In this document: positions 52,579-61,132 of the stretch, in pieces
Position numbering within the stretch: the stretch's first letter is position 1
How the letters are laid out: each line of letters opens with the position of its first letter
Position numbers and translations under genes: made by a program
Origin: Candidatus Omnitrophota bacterium
GTDB taxonomy: Bacteria; Hinthialibacterota; Hinthialibacteria; Hinthialibacterales; Hinthialibacteraceae
Assembly (NCBI GenBank): GCA_040755155.1
Contig: JBFMBP010000082.1
Span: 26,595-90,594 of the forward strand
DNA length: 64,000 nucleotides
Reading direction: 5' to 3'
The notes under the pieces: model-generated
Databases searched by the model: none
Told to the model about the DNA's origin: nothing
What the model saw: only the letters and a program-made list of their open reading frames with translations

Positions 52579-52610
52579 ACGAAATTTTTCCTCTTGCCAT
52601 TTCATGGGAT

Positions 52611-52645
52611 ATAGCGTGGAAGCGAAGGTTTTCCACGCTATTTTT
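52611..52645 (+). terminator. Rho-independent terminator of island 1 operon
   Basis: Perfect 11-bp stem ATAGCGTGGAA/TTCCACGCTAT with a 9-nt loop and TTTTTATTATTTT. It ends the 51211-51685 transcript before the 52681 gene. Confidence 0.9.
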
Positions 52646-52680
52646 ATTATTTTAACTCCTCGGGAGAGGGAGCGTATAAA

Positions 52681-54153
52681 ATGAAAAAAGATAATCTGGT
52701 TTTAGAATATTTCCTTGTGTTTATGGTTTCTTTTTTAATCTATGCTTCTTTCATTTTTTATTATAACTATTATTTCGACAGTATATCTTATTTCCATTCG
52801 GAATATACGAAATTGTTATCGGAAGGGAAACATGAACCTTTTATCTGGCTGCCGTACTCCATCTTCAAAGATCGATTTATCGATCATCATTTCTTATGGC
52901 ATTACTTGCTGTGCGCTTTCTATTGCTTATTCGGCGATTATGGATTTAAAATTGGAATTTCTTTTTTTAACGCCTTATTTTGCGTAATTTGGTATGTTGC
53001 GTGTAGAGATTTTTCCAAGACTCGCAACCATCATTTTATGTTTCTTTTACTCATTTTTGGCGGCCCCGTTGCGTTTAATCGTTTCATCATGATGCGAGTC
53101 ATCAGCTCTTCATTGGTCTTTTTATTGCTGGGAATATATTTATTTGTGAATAGAAAATACTATGCCGCGTTTTTCATTTCATTTTTTTATTCTCTCCTAT
53201 TTTCTGGTTCCATTCTTTTGTCAGCGTTAATTTTGCTTTACGCCGTTTTGGAGTTGATATTTTCGAGGAGAAATTATTTCCATAAAATTTTTTGTTTTAT
53301 TATTATACCCTATGCGGCGGCGAAATTTTTTTATCCTTCCTGCCTGAATATACTATACTTTGATTCAAATTATTTTCTGATCAGCATTACTGGGAATCCT
53401 ACATTGAACGATAATTGTGAATATTTTCCATTATCTTTCTCCGCCATAGCGTTATCTTCTCCCATCGGATTTTTAGGATTCATACTTTCCATTTATTATA
53501 TTGTCTTCTGCTACAAGGAAAAAAATGTCATACTATTGTTCTTATCTATTACTACGATATTGTTTTTCTTCCTGACAAGGAAACATTGTCGTTCTATCGA
53601 ATATTTTCATCCATTTTCCGTTCTTGCATTTTCGGTTATCTATAAGTATAAGAACTTATTCCGGTTTAAGGCGCTGAACTATTGCGTGTTTTATATATTT
53701 ATTTTTTCCGTAGTCGGTACAATAAAATTTAACTATTATAGTTACCAAAAATATTATAACTATACCCATAATTTAATCGAATTTTCCGATGGTCTCGGCG
53801 AGATCGTTCAACCTAATAGTATAATGTTCAATACGGTATGGTCCGATTTCGATTTGCTGTTTTATAAAAATAAAAATGTACGGTATGTTTGCGGTTTGGA
53901 TACAAAATATCTTTATCTTTTTTCCGATTATCTATATAAAGTCTATCAAAATCCCCGCGAAAGTACTTTTTACAAGAAAGAAGGGATGGACTTATCCGAT
54001 GTATTGCGGCATGAATTCAACGCCGATTATTTGATGTTAAGAAGAAATACGGAACCTTACTTCATTTATACTTCATTAATACTAGAAGATGAACACTTAC
54101 AGGTTATATATAATAAAAATGATATTATATTATATAAAATACCGAAGATTTAG
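52681..54153 (+). CDS. Multi-pass membrane protein, GT-C-like, very AT-rich
   Basis: 490 aa with about ten TM helices, extremely rich in Phe, Tyr and Ile. TM1 is followed by YYNYYFDSISYFHSEYTKLL and DRFIDHHFLWHYLLCAFY, an arrangement reminiscent of GT-C glycosyltransferases/DUF2142-type proteins, and a C-terminal soluble part of about 130 residues (GEIVQPNSIMFNTVWSDFDLLF). No family can be named. Base composition is far below its neighbours, like the 51211-51685 and 59366-60308 genes. GGGAGAGGGAG precedes the ATG. Confidence 0.65.
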   Translation: MKKDNLVLEYFLVFMVSFLIYASFIFYYNYYFDSISYFHSEYTKLLSEGKHEPFIWLPYSIFKDRFIDHHFLWHYLLCAFYCLFGDYGFKIGISFFNALFCVIWYVACRDFSKTRNHHFMFLLLIFGGPVAFNRFIMMRVISSSLVFLLLGIYLFVNRKYYAAFFISFFYSLLFSGSILLSALILLYAVLELIFSRRNYFHKIFCFIIIPYAAAKFFYPSCLNILYFDSNYFLISITGNPTLNDNCEYFPLSFSAIALSSPIGFLGFILSIYYIVFCYKEKNVILLFLSITTILFFFLTRKHCRSIEYFHPFSVLAFSVIYKYKNLFRFKALNYCVFYIFIFSVVGTIKFNYYSYQKYYNYTHNLIEFSDGLGEIVQPNSIMFNTVWSDFDLLFYKNKNVRYVCGLDTKYLYLFSDYLYKVYQNPRESTFYKKEGMDLSDVLRHEFNADYLMLRRNTEPYFIYTSLILEDEHLQVIYNKNDIILYKIPKI

Positions 54154-54236
54154 ATCTTATCGAGAAGGACGGGTGGCTACGGGAAGGTTTTTTCCGCCCT
54201 TGAACAAGCCCTTCGCTTGCAACATGAGTTATTATG

Positions 54237-56564
54237 TTATTGCAGGCTCGGCGGCGGAATAGCCTCGCCCCGTCGCTGAGCTATCTGTTCCGGATGGGAA
54301 TAGCTGCCGAAGAAAGCAGCGTTGCCGTCGAGCCAGAGATAGAGGCGGCGGCGTTCGCTATCTTCGAGATGGATTTTTCCCGCGTGATTTTCATCCTCCA
54401 ATATTCCAATCAACGGACTGACGATGGAAGGCGTGCGTCCTGGATAAGTCGCGATCTCGTCGATGGTTTTGTCTCCCCATTCGAACCATCGGACGTAAGG
54501 GCGCAGGCTTTCGTAGGAGGCGGAAAACTCGCCGGAAGCCGCGCCGATGAGGCTGGCGGGTTTTTCTTTGGCGCCGTCGTGGCAACTTACGCAATGCGCA
54601 TCGAGGATCGGCTGCACGAGGCGGGGAAAACTCCAGGGATGGGAGCCATCGGGGCCGGGTTCGATACGGGACGGTTCTCGCCGCATGGCGAGCGGCTTTT
54701 TCACAACCGCCGCCGATCCCACAGGCTCATGGCAACCAATGCAGCCCCGGCGTTCGCCCGGCTGCAGGTAGGCGATGCTGCGCATAGACTGGACGGCGCG
54801 CCCTTCGGCGTCTACGGCTTGGAAGAGCAGCGGCTTGCGGGCGGGGGCGCGGAAATAGGCGGAGCCGTCGGCTTCTACCGGGACGGTTCCAAGCAACATG
54901 CGGGCGGATTCGGCGTTGGCGTAGCCTAGGCGCGGTTTGTTGGCGACGTGGGTTTTGCTTTTGGGTAATACTTGGAAAACGCGCAAGGCGCGGATGGGGC
55001 GGTCGGCGGGCAGGGGAAAATGGCTGCGGCTAACATCCGTAAGTATAAATTCGCCTTCTTCGCCCAACTCCTCATCCAACATACTCGGAATCATGGGTGG
55101 CGTAGGACGTTTGCGCAAAGGGATGGGATACATGCAAGATATTCCATGCTCGCGGTAGAGCAATTCCAAACCGCCGAAACGATCCATGAGATATAATCCC
55201 GTTTCCGTATCATCTTTAACTTTCGATCCCATACCCGGCAACGAATCGAAACTGAACGAAACGAAAAAATAATTTTCCGATAAAGGCCAGGGACTGTGGA
55301 AATAACTCTTGGGCCATCCCTCCCCTTCGGGAAAACAAACCTCCGGCGTAAGAAATTCAAGGGAGCGAAAATCGTCCTCGCCCGTCTGCGCATCCAAAGC
55401 AGCGCGGGAGGGATCGAGAATGACCAGCGAGCCGCCGATGTCGGCGTGATGCGCTCCGGCTACGAAGATGATGCGGTTGGAGCCGGGGATGGCGCGGGGC
55501 TGGTAGCAGGCGTTGATGCGCTGCGTATAGTTGCCAAAGAGCGACATTGGAGCGCTGCCGTCGGGATTGCTGGCCCATAGTCCATGATAATTGGCGGCGG
55601 AGCGGTCCACGTAATCCCAACGAGTGTAGACGATGCGGCCGTCATTGAGGACGCTGGGATGCCATTCGTTGGTTTCGTGATAGGAGAGCGTGCGAATGCC
55701 GCTTCCGTCGGCGTTCATGCGGTGAAGCGTGTAGGCGGGGAGCGGCTCCCAAGGATTATGGCAGCGGCCAAACCCGCCGCGCCGCGTAGACATAAACGCG
55801 ATTCCGCCGTCCGGCAATGGGCAGGGATCGAAATCGTCTTCGATGCCGTTCGTCAGTGGACGCAGCTGAGAACCGTCCGCGTTCATGGCGTATATGTGGA
55901 AGGATCGCCGATCCGGCGAATAGAAGTCCGGTTTTTGGGCAGCGCGTTCGGCGAAGGCGAAGTAGATGGTTTGGGCATCGTAGGAAAGAGTCAGCGTTGT
56001 GTAGTTGCCTTTGGGCAGGCGTTCTGCGATTAAATCGCGTATGGCGAAAGAGCGGCCTGGCTGTTCCAGGACATAGGCTCCACCGCCCGCTATGTTTTCA
56101 TAATCGTAAAAATATCCCAAATATTCATGCAGCATCTGGCAGATGAAGCGGCGGCGTTTGAGAAAAACTAACGAATCGCCAGCGATGAGGGGATTCTTCA
56201 ACGCCGCGCCGCGAGCCAGCCAGCGAATTTGAAAATAGAGCGTTAAACGATCCGCTGGACTGAGATCATCGGCTTTGGCGGTTTGTTCGCGCAAAGGGGC
56301 TAACGCGGCTTGTTCCGACGCAATTTCCGGCGGATTGGTCATGGAAGAGAGGTCTTCCAGCAGCCGTTCGCTGCGTTGCAACGCCTGCCGGATTGCGGCG
56401 AATTCATCCGGCGAACGTCCCAGCCGCTGCTCTTGCCGCACCCAGTCGGCTTCGACGGCGGAACGATAGGCACCGTCATCAAGAGCCATTGATGCCATCG
56501 GCGTCAACAAGGCGGCGATCAACAAACAAATTCCAATCCAACTCCTAGCGCCGTATTGATTCAT
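54237..56564 (-). CDS. HzsA-like secreted protein with PD40 propeller and two c-type haem motifs
   Basis: 775 aa with signal peptide (IGICLLIAALLTPMASMA). Residues about 180-560 form a TolB/PD40-type propeller (FHIYAMNADGSQLRPLTNG, YTLHRMNADGSGIRTLSYH, EWHPSVLNDGRIVYTRWDY). The later part has two CxxCH sites, RGCIGCHEP and AHCVSCHDG, for covalent haem. This is the layout of proteins annotated hydrazine-synthase alpha-subunit-like, common in Planctomycetota and relatives that do not perform anammox. The probable role is periplasmic electron transfer or oxidation; no cytochrome maturation genes are nearby. Confidence 0.85.
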   Translation of the reverse strand: MNQYGARSWIGICLLIAALLTPMASMALDDGAYRSAVEADWVRQEQRLGRSPDEFAAIRQALQRSERLLEDLSSMTNPPEIASEQAALAPLREQTAKADDLSPADRLTLYFQIRWLARGAALKNPLIAGDSLVFLKRRRFICQMLHEYLGYFYDYENIAGGGAYVLEQPGRSFAIRDLIAERLPKGNYTTLTLSYDAQTIYFAFAERAAQKPDFYSPDRRSFHIYAMNADGSQLRPLTNGIEDDFDPCPLPDGGIAFMSTRRGGFGRCHNPWEPLPAYTLHRMNADGSGIRTLSYHETNEWHPSVLNDGRIVYTRWDYVDRSAANYHGLWASNPDGSAPMSLFGNYTQRINACYQPRAIPGSNRIIFVAGAHHADIGGSLVILDPSRAALDAQTGEDDFRSLEFLTPEVCFPEGEGWPKSYFHSPWPLSENYFFVSFSFDSLPGMGSKVKDDTETGLYLMDRFGGLELLYREHGISCMYPIPLRKRPTPPMIPSMLDEELGEEGEFILTDVSRSHFPLPADRPIRALRVFQVLPKSKTHVANKPRLGYANAESARMLLGTVPVEADGSAYFRAPARKPLLFQAVDAEGRAVQSMRSIAYLQPGERRGCIGCHEPVGSAAVVKKPLAMRREPSRIEPGPDGSHPWSFPRLVQPILDAHCVSCHDGAKEKPASLIGAASGEFSASYESLRPYVRWFEWGDKTIDEIATYPGRTPSIVSPLIGILEDENHAGKIHLEDSERRRLYLWLDGNAAFFGSYSHPEQIAQRRGEAIPPPSLQ

Positions 56565-56612
56565 GGAATCCTCTCCACTGCGTCATACTCTTTTTATCAA
56601 GCTGTGTTGATG

Positions 56613-56648
56613 TGTAGGGTTGGCTCAAAGCGAAGCGTAGCCCACCAC
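56613..56648 (-). repeat. Dispersed hairpin repeat A
   Basis: Inverted orientation relative to 46149 and 49452: GTAGGGTTGGCTCAAAGCG and AAGCGTAGCCCACCA. Located between the HzsA-like gene and hcp. Confidence 0.85.
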
Positions 56649-56787
56649 TTTCCTAACCAAGATAACCGATAGTGCATGGATTCGTCAATTCGAATCTCTT
56701 GGAGAAGTAAAGGAATTGTAGGGGAGAAAAGGGAGGATGCGCGGCGGCATCCTCCCGTATTGAATTGCATTACGATTAGGCGGCGTT

Positions 56788-58431
56788 TCAATTCAGAATA
56801 GCGTCGAGATCGGCGTCCGCCGTTCCAATAGGTATAATGTTGAATTTTTCCACTAGAACATTCAAAACCGTTGGAGAGACAAAGGCGGGAAGTTTGGGAC
56901 CAAGGTGGATGTTTTTAATGCCGAGGTAAAGCAGCGTCAATAGAACGCAAACGGCTTTCTGTTCGTACCAGGAGATGATGAGCGAGAGCGGCAGGTCGTT
57001 GACGCCGACGCCAAAAGCTTCTGACAAGGCCAGCGCAACCTTGATGGCGGAATAGGAGTCGTTGCATTGCCCCATATCTAAGCGGCGCGGAATGCCGCCG
57101 ATGTCGCCCATATCCACATCAAGTACGCGGAACTTGCCGCAGCCCAAAGTCAGCACGACGCAGTCCTGCGGGGCTTTTTCGGCCATTTCCGTATAATAGT
57201 TGCGTCCAGTTTCGGCGCCGTCGCAGCCGCCGATGAGGAAGAAATGCTTGATGGCGCCGTTTTTGACCGCTTCGATCACCTTATCCGCTACGCCGAGAAC
57301 GGCGTTATGGCCGAAGCCGACGAGGTTGGTTCTTTCCGGAGCATCTTCGGCGAAGCCATCGGCGGCCAGCGCCGCGGCGATGAGGGGAGAGAAATCGTGG
57401 TTTTGGATATGCGGCACGCCGGGCCATCCCACCAGGCCGGTAGTGAAGAGGCGGTTTTTATAGGATGCCTTCGGTTCTTGCAGGCAATTCGTGGTCAAGA
57501 GGATGGCGCCGGGAAAAGCGTCGAATTCCCGCCGCTGCTTCATCCACGCTCCGCCGAAATGGCCCGCGAGATGCTGGTATTTCTTAAGACCAGGATAGCC
57601 GTGGGCGGGCAGCATTTCGCCGTGGGTATAAACATTGATGCCCTTGCCTTCCGTTTGTTGGAGCAGAATCTCCAAATCTTTGAGGTCGTGGCCGGAGACG
57701 AGAATCGCTTTGCCTTGAAGCGGCTCCATGCGCACGGGCGTAGGAACGGGATGGCCGTAAGCGCCGGTATTAGCGGCGTCCAGCAGTTCCAGCACGCGGA
57801 AATTGACCTCGCCGCATTTCAGAACCATGCCGAGCAAGGCGTCCACAGTAGGCGCATCAATTGTAAGAAAATCCATCGCCTCGTGCAGAAAAGCGTAAAC
57901 GGAGTCGTCTTCCTGGCCAAGGATATAGGCATGATCGGCGTAAGCGGCCATGCCCTTCAAGCCGTAGGTGAGCAGCTCTTGCAATCCGGCGATGTCTTGG
58001 CCGAAATTCTCGAATCGCTTAATGATAGAGATCAAGACGCCTTGCTTGACGAGTTCATCCAGGCTGCCGCCGGGAATCCACGCCGCCGGGCCATTAAGAA
58101 TTTCCGGCGTATGTCTGGCCTGGCCGCAGGCCTCTTCATAACGCCGCTTCGCCCTGTTGCGCAGGGCGGCGGCTTCGATAATTTTCTCCTGAATCCGCGG
58201 TAGATTGAAATTGACATTAGTGACCGTAACGAACATTGCTTCGATGGCGAATACGTCGATGTCATGATCCTTGACGCCCAATCGCCGCAGCCGATGCGCA
58301 TACATGGAGATTCCCTTGACGGCATAAAGCAGCAGGTCTTGCAACGCCGCCGTTTCCGGCGTCTTGCCGCATACGCCGATTTCCGTACAGCCGGTTCCGT
58401 GAGCCGTTTGTTCGCATTGATAACAAAACAT
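56788..58431 (-). CDS. hcp: Hybrid cluster protein (class I Hcp)
   Basis: 547 aa. The N-terminal MFCYQCEQTAHGTGC motif gives C3-x2-C6-x8-C15-x5-C21, the class I pattern for a [4Fe-4S] cluster as in Desulfovibrio. Later ligands of the hybrid Fe-S-O cluster are in TNCLQEPK, VLTLGCGKFR and the GQCNDSYSAIKVALAL region. Hcp reduces NO or hydroxylamine in nitrosative stress. The start is the ATG at 58431, with GGAG 9 bp upstream; the frame to 58851 overlaps the Rrf2 gene and is rejected. No hcr reductase follows. It lies 65 bp downstream of the Rrf2 regulator, probably cotranscribed. Confidence 0.96.
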   Translation of the reverse strand: MFCYQCEQTAHGTGCTEIGVCGKTPETAALQDLLLYAVKGISMYAHRLRRLGVKDHDIDVFAIEAMFVTVTNVNFNLPRIQEKIIEAAALRNRAKRRYEEACGQARHTPEILNGPAAWIPGGSLDELVKQGVLISIIKRFENFGQDIAGLQELLTYGLKGMAAYADHAYILGQEDDSVYAFLHEAMDFLTIDAPTVDALLGMVLKCGEVNFRVLELLDAANTGAYGHPVPTPVRMEPLQGKAILVSGHDLKDLEILLQQTEGKGINVYTHGEMLPAHGYPGLKKYQHLAGHFGGAWMKQRREFDAFPGAILLTTNCLQEPKASYKNRLFTTGLVGWPGVPHIQNHDFSPLIAAALAADGFAEDAPERTNLVGFGHNAVLGVADKVIEAVKNGAIKHFFLIGGCDGAETGRNYYTEMAEKAPQDCVVLTLGCGKFRVLDVDMGDIGGIPRRLDMGQCNDSYSAIKVALALSEAFGVGVNDLPLSLIISWYEQKAVCVLLTLLYLGIKNIHLGPKLPAFVSPTVLNVLVEKFNIIPIGTADADLDAILN

Positions 58432-58496
58432 ATTTAGTTTCTCCTCGTTGTTGATGGTTTGTCGCCTTACTCTTTGCTTTTCTCCGCTATGGTCCG

Positions 58497-58922
58497 TTAC
58501 GAAAGCCGCCATCCTCTTTTTCTGAATTCCCGCACTTCCGCCAGCGAGAACGATTGGAATTTGGCTACGATCTTGGGGCGGATCGCCGCCCAAAAATCGT
58601 GAATGGGACAAGGGCGCTCGTCCGAGCATTGGGGCAAACCCAGCAGGCATTTTTTCCACCACTCGTCGCCATCGACGGCGTTGGAGACGTCGAGGATGGA
58701 GATTTCTATGGCGGGACGCGCGAGCGTCAGGCCGCCTTTGTAGCCCCGCTTGGAGACGATCAATCCCGCCCGCGCCAAGCCGTACAGGATTTTGGAGAGA
58801 TAAGGCCGGGCGATGCCGGTCTCGTTGGCGATGGTTTTTTCCAGCACCCATTCCTCGTCTGGATCGTTCAGGCAGCTCAAAGCGAGAATGGCGTAACCGG
58901 CGGTTTGCGAAAGCGAAAGCAT
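58497..58922 (-). CDS. Rrf2-family transcriptional regulator
   Basis: 141 aa. A winged helix-turn-helix occupies residues about 5-65 (SQTAGYAILALSCL, IARPYLSKILYGLARAGLIVSKRG). Cys92, Cys99 and Cys105 (CLLGLPQCSDERPC) form the three-cysteine loop that holds a [2Fe-2S] or [4Fe-4S] cluster in IscR/NsrR; spacing is x6 and x5. Next to hcp, an NO- or redox-sensing role like NsrR is the best inference. GAGG 9 bp before the ATG. The promoter overlaps a perfect inverted repeat, which implies autoregulation of the rrf2-hcp operon. Confidence 0.93.
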   Translation of the reverse strand: MLSLSQTAGYAILALSCLNDPDEEWVLEKTIANETGIARPYLSKILYGLARAGLIVSKRGYKGGLTLARPAIEISILDVSNAVDGDEWWKKCLLGLPQCSDERPCPIHDFWAAIRPKIVAKFQSFSLAEVREFRKRGWRLS

Positions 58923-58945
58923 GGCGAATTTACCTCGTGAAGAGA

Positions 58946-58974
58946 ATCATAGCCATTGTTAACCTGTAGGTCAA
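58946..58974 (-). promoter_or_regulatory. Promoter of the rrf2-hcp operon
   Basis: Minus strand: TTGACC (58974-58969), 17-bp spacer, TATGAT (58951-58946). The -35 box lies within the inverted repeat at 58962-58995, so a bound repressor would block RNA polymerase. Confidence 0.75.
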
Positions 58975-58995
58975 GTATTTTGTTGACCTACAGGT
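58962..58995. promoter_or_regulatory. Predicted Rrf2 operator: perfect 13-bp inverted repeat
   Basis: ACCTGTAGGTCAA, 8-bp spacer, TTGACCTACAGGT, a perfect match on both arms. Each arm also contains a near-palindrome ACCT-GT-AGGT, so two dimers could bind. It overlaps the -35 of the Rrf2 gene. Confidence 0.8.
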
Positions 58996-59141
58996 AATTT
59001 TTATAGAAAATTAATAAATGCGGATTTTTTTCTTATCTATTATGGGAGCAAAAGACGGAACATGTTCGAATCGAGCGAAGGAAAAGGTATGGCTGCTCCA
59101 CTCCTTAATTAAATTTTAACAGAAAAAAAATGGATTTCTAC

Positions 59142-59170
59142 TTGACAAAACAAAATTTCATTTATATTAT
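59142..59170 (+). promoter_or_regulatory. Sigma70-type promoter of AT-rich island 2
   Basis: Perfect TTGACA (59142-59147), 17-bp spacer AAACAAAATTTCATTTA, TATTAT (59165-59170). It matches the promoter at 50903 in both boxes, spacing and most of the spacer. Confidence 0.8.
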
Positions 59171-59241
59171 ATCGCACATATCGCACATATCGCACATATC
59201 GCACATATCGCACATATCGCACATATCGCACATATCGCACA
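59170..59241 (+). repeat. Tandem 9-mer TATCGCACA, 8 perfect copies
   Basis: Eight identical units followed by a partial TATC. The array begins on the last base of the -10, exactly as at 50931. Copy number differs (8 versus 5), consistent with slippage. Confidence 0.95.
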
Positions 59242-59254
59242 TATCCTAATGGTT

Positions 59255-59285
59255 GAAAGGGGGGATTGCTATGGGCTGCGGTTAA
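59255..59285 (+). other. Leader micro-ORF with strong Shine-Dalgarno (M-G-C-G-stop)
   Basis: GAAAGGGGGG at 59255-59264, 6 bp, then ATG-GGC-TGC-GGT-TAA at 59271-59285. Island 1 has the same design after its array (AAGGGG, ATG-GAA-TAA). It may be a leader peptide or ribosome stand-by site; coding status is unproven. The rest of the leader to 59365 has no further gene. Confidence 0.35.
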
Positions 59286-59365
59286 ATTTCTATAATATAG
59301 TTTGACCTCCATCACTACGATCATTTTCTTCCTTAATGGCGTTAAAATGGCAAGGAGTTATATAT

Positions 59366-60304
59366 ATGTATAAATTCATAAAATACACGTTTTTAATACT
59401 ACTTATGGCGTCTTTTCAGCCCGTATCCAACGTAATAGCGGATGAAGAAGCGCTTCAAGCATCGGATATCCATGAGCGATTGGATTTAAAAACGAATTCG
59501 CTGCTCGATAAAATGTTGAATAGCCAATCGGATCATTCCGATCGATCTACTATTCCCTATAAAATCTCGCCGAATGCGATAGAAAAATTCAAAAAAATTC
59601 ACGGCAAGGTGAAAACGTATTTAAACCAACTGCAAGTGAATAATGAAATCCCCGTCATTAAGAAGGGTAGCAAGTTGGAAAAAGATATGGGAAAGATTTA
59701 CGAATATCTCTTGCGTTCGACGGTCTTGACTTTCGATGGAGGAAACGTCCGTGAAGAAATCGCCAATTTGGACGATAAAAACGGCGATTTGGTGGAATAC
59801 ATAGCGCTCGACTTAGCGATGGAATTGCAATTGGGCGCCGAAATCGAGAAAATCAATCCCAATCCGGAACAGAAAAAAGAAATTCTACTACAAGTCGCTC
59901 AGCTAAAAGATAAGACGATCAAGTTCGTCAAAAGTAAATTCCCCGACGCTTCAGATGACGATATCCAAAAAGCCATTCATATTCATTTTCTAAAATATGA
60001 ATTGAGTCCCGATTCGGTATGTCAAATGTACGCCAAACGTCCGTTGAGTCAAAAGGATTTCGACCAATTGATTCAGTCGCTTGATAACGGTAGTCTGCTG
60101 ATAAGCATAGATGATTCGAAATATTCTGAATCCTTGGGTAAGATGAGGGAATTCTTTAAAATCAATGATTTTGTATCTCTAATTGATCAAATCATCGGTA
60201 AATCTTATAACGAATTAATTCCCAAGGAATTTACTTTGCCGAAGAAATCGGAAAGATTATCTGAATTGCAAAATTGGATTAGTGAAATTGGAAAGGTGGA
60301 ATAA
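59366..60304 (+). CDS. Exported helical protein of unknown function, 312 aa
   Basis: ATG 59366 is chosen because AAGGAG lies 9 bp upstream and a signal peptide begins there (MYKFIKYTFLILLMASF, cleavage near NVIA-D). The mature part is charged and mostly helical: IHERLDLKTNSLLDKMLNSQ, FKKIHGKVKTYLNQLQVNNE, KKEILLQVAQLKDKTIKFVK. No Cys cluster, no TM. No family recognised. First gene of island 2; its stop is 3 bp before the next ATG, implying coupled translation. Confidence 0.68.
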   Translation: MYKFIKYTFLILLMASFQPVSNVIADEEALQASDIHERLDLKTNSLLDKMLNSQSDHSDRSTIPYKISPNAIEKFKKIHGKVKTYLNQLQVNNEIPVIKKGSKLEKDMGKIYEYLLRSTVLTFDGGNVREEIANLDDKNGDLVEYIALDLAMELQLGAEIEKINPNPEQKKEILLQVAQLKDKTIKFVKSKFPDASDDDIQKAIHIHFLKYELSPDSVCQMYAKRPLSQKDFDQLIQSLDNGSLLISIDDSKYSESLGKMREFFKINDFVSLIDQIIGKSYNELIPKEFTLPKKSERLSELQNWISEIGKVE

Positions 60305-60307
60305 AAC

Positions 60308-61063
60308 ATGAAGAAAATTTCAATTATTGGATGCATAGTTTTCTTTTCATCTATCAGCTTTTGCAGAGCGGAAGTTGGATACATGGAAAGAACCTATTAT
60401 AGCGGGCCAATGAATGATATTGTGATTCAACAATCGGGTTGGTTATATGATGGAGCTGCTTACTATATTGTGTGTCTTGATATATACGTAGCGTATGCTG
60501 CAGATATTCGTGTTTATTGCGAATATTTTTTTCAGAATGGTTTAACAATAAGAGATATTCCACCGATTGCAGCCACAATAAATGGTCAAAATTGGATAGA
60601 AAATTATTATTGGCGCGGAGATCCATGCGATTTTAATTGGGTATGGAGAATTTCCTCCGATCATGAGGTTTTAGCCAGAGCCAATAGTGCGACGTTTGTA
60701 AGTGATTATGCCTATGCTAGAGTAAAAGTTGATGGATCAGTTATTGTACCAAATAACAGGCAAGATTTAAGTATGCAAGTGTCATATGCAGAAGTTAATA
60801 ATGGAAGTGCCGGATTACTTTTAACCTGGCCCCCTGGAATTGTTTATAATCCAACTCCTGGAACCCAGGTGCAGAACTCTGGAATAATTGGCGTTAAACA
60901 GGCAACATCTGTTACTAGCGTGGTTAATAATTCTGGTCCTTATCAGCGATCAGGCTTAATTAATTATGCGGAAGCGGTCGTTGATTTAAATTATAAAACA
61001 GGCTTATTAACTACTTTTCCAAAAGGCATTGCGGTTATAAATATATACTTTCATGCATACTAA
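60308..61063 (+). CDS. Secreted beta-rich protein of unknown function, 251 aa
   Basis: Signal peptide (KKISIIGCIVFFSSISFCRA) then a Tyr/Asn/Val-rich mature domain that looks all-beta: YYIVCLDIYVAYAADIRVYC, WIENYYWRGDPCDFNWVWRI, YAYARVKVDGSVIVPNN, VVDLNYKTGLLTTFPKG. Few charged residues; the alternating pattern suits a surface or matrix protein. No family recognised. GGTGGAA serves as ribosome binding site inside the end of the preceding gene. Strongly AT-rich. Tandem terminators follow. Confidence 0.68.
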   Translation: MKKISIIGCIVFFSSISFCRAEVGYMERTYYSGPMNDIVIQQSGWLYDGAAYYIVCLDIYVAYAADIRVYCEYFFQNGLTIRDIPPIAATINGQNWIENYYWRGDPCDFNWVWRISSDHEVLARANSATFVSDYAYARVKVDGSVIVPNNRQDLSMQVSYAEVNNGSAGLLLTWPPGIVYNPTPGTQVQNSGIIGVKQATSVTSVVNNSGPYQRSGLINYAEAVVDLNYKTGLLTTFPKGIAVINIYFHAY

Positions 61064-61067
61064 AAAT

Positions 61068-61132
61068 GTACTCTTTTTATAGAGTACTTTTAATAATTTC
61101 CCCCTTTTCAAATAAGAAGAGGGGTTTTTTTT
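61068..61132 (+). terminator. Tandem terminators of island 2 operon
   Basis: First hairpin GTACTCT/AGAGTAC with TTTT (61068-61091). Second CCCCTTTTC/GAAGAGGGG with AAATAA loop and eight T (61101-61132). The second is strong. Confidence 0.88.

Noticed and set aside
58432-58851. N-terminal extension of Hcp
   Set aside because: It lies over the Rrf2 gene in another frame; Hcp clearly starts at MFCYQC with an SD at 58440.
59109-59324. ORF reading YVRYVRYVR on the minus strand
   Set aside because: It is only the translation of the 9-bp tandem array.
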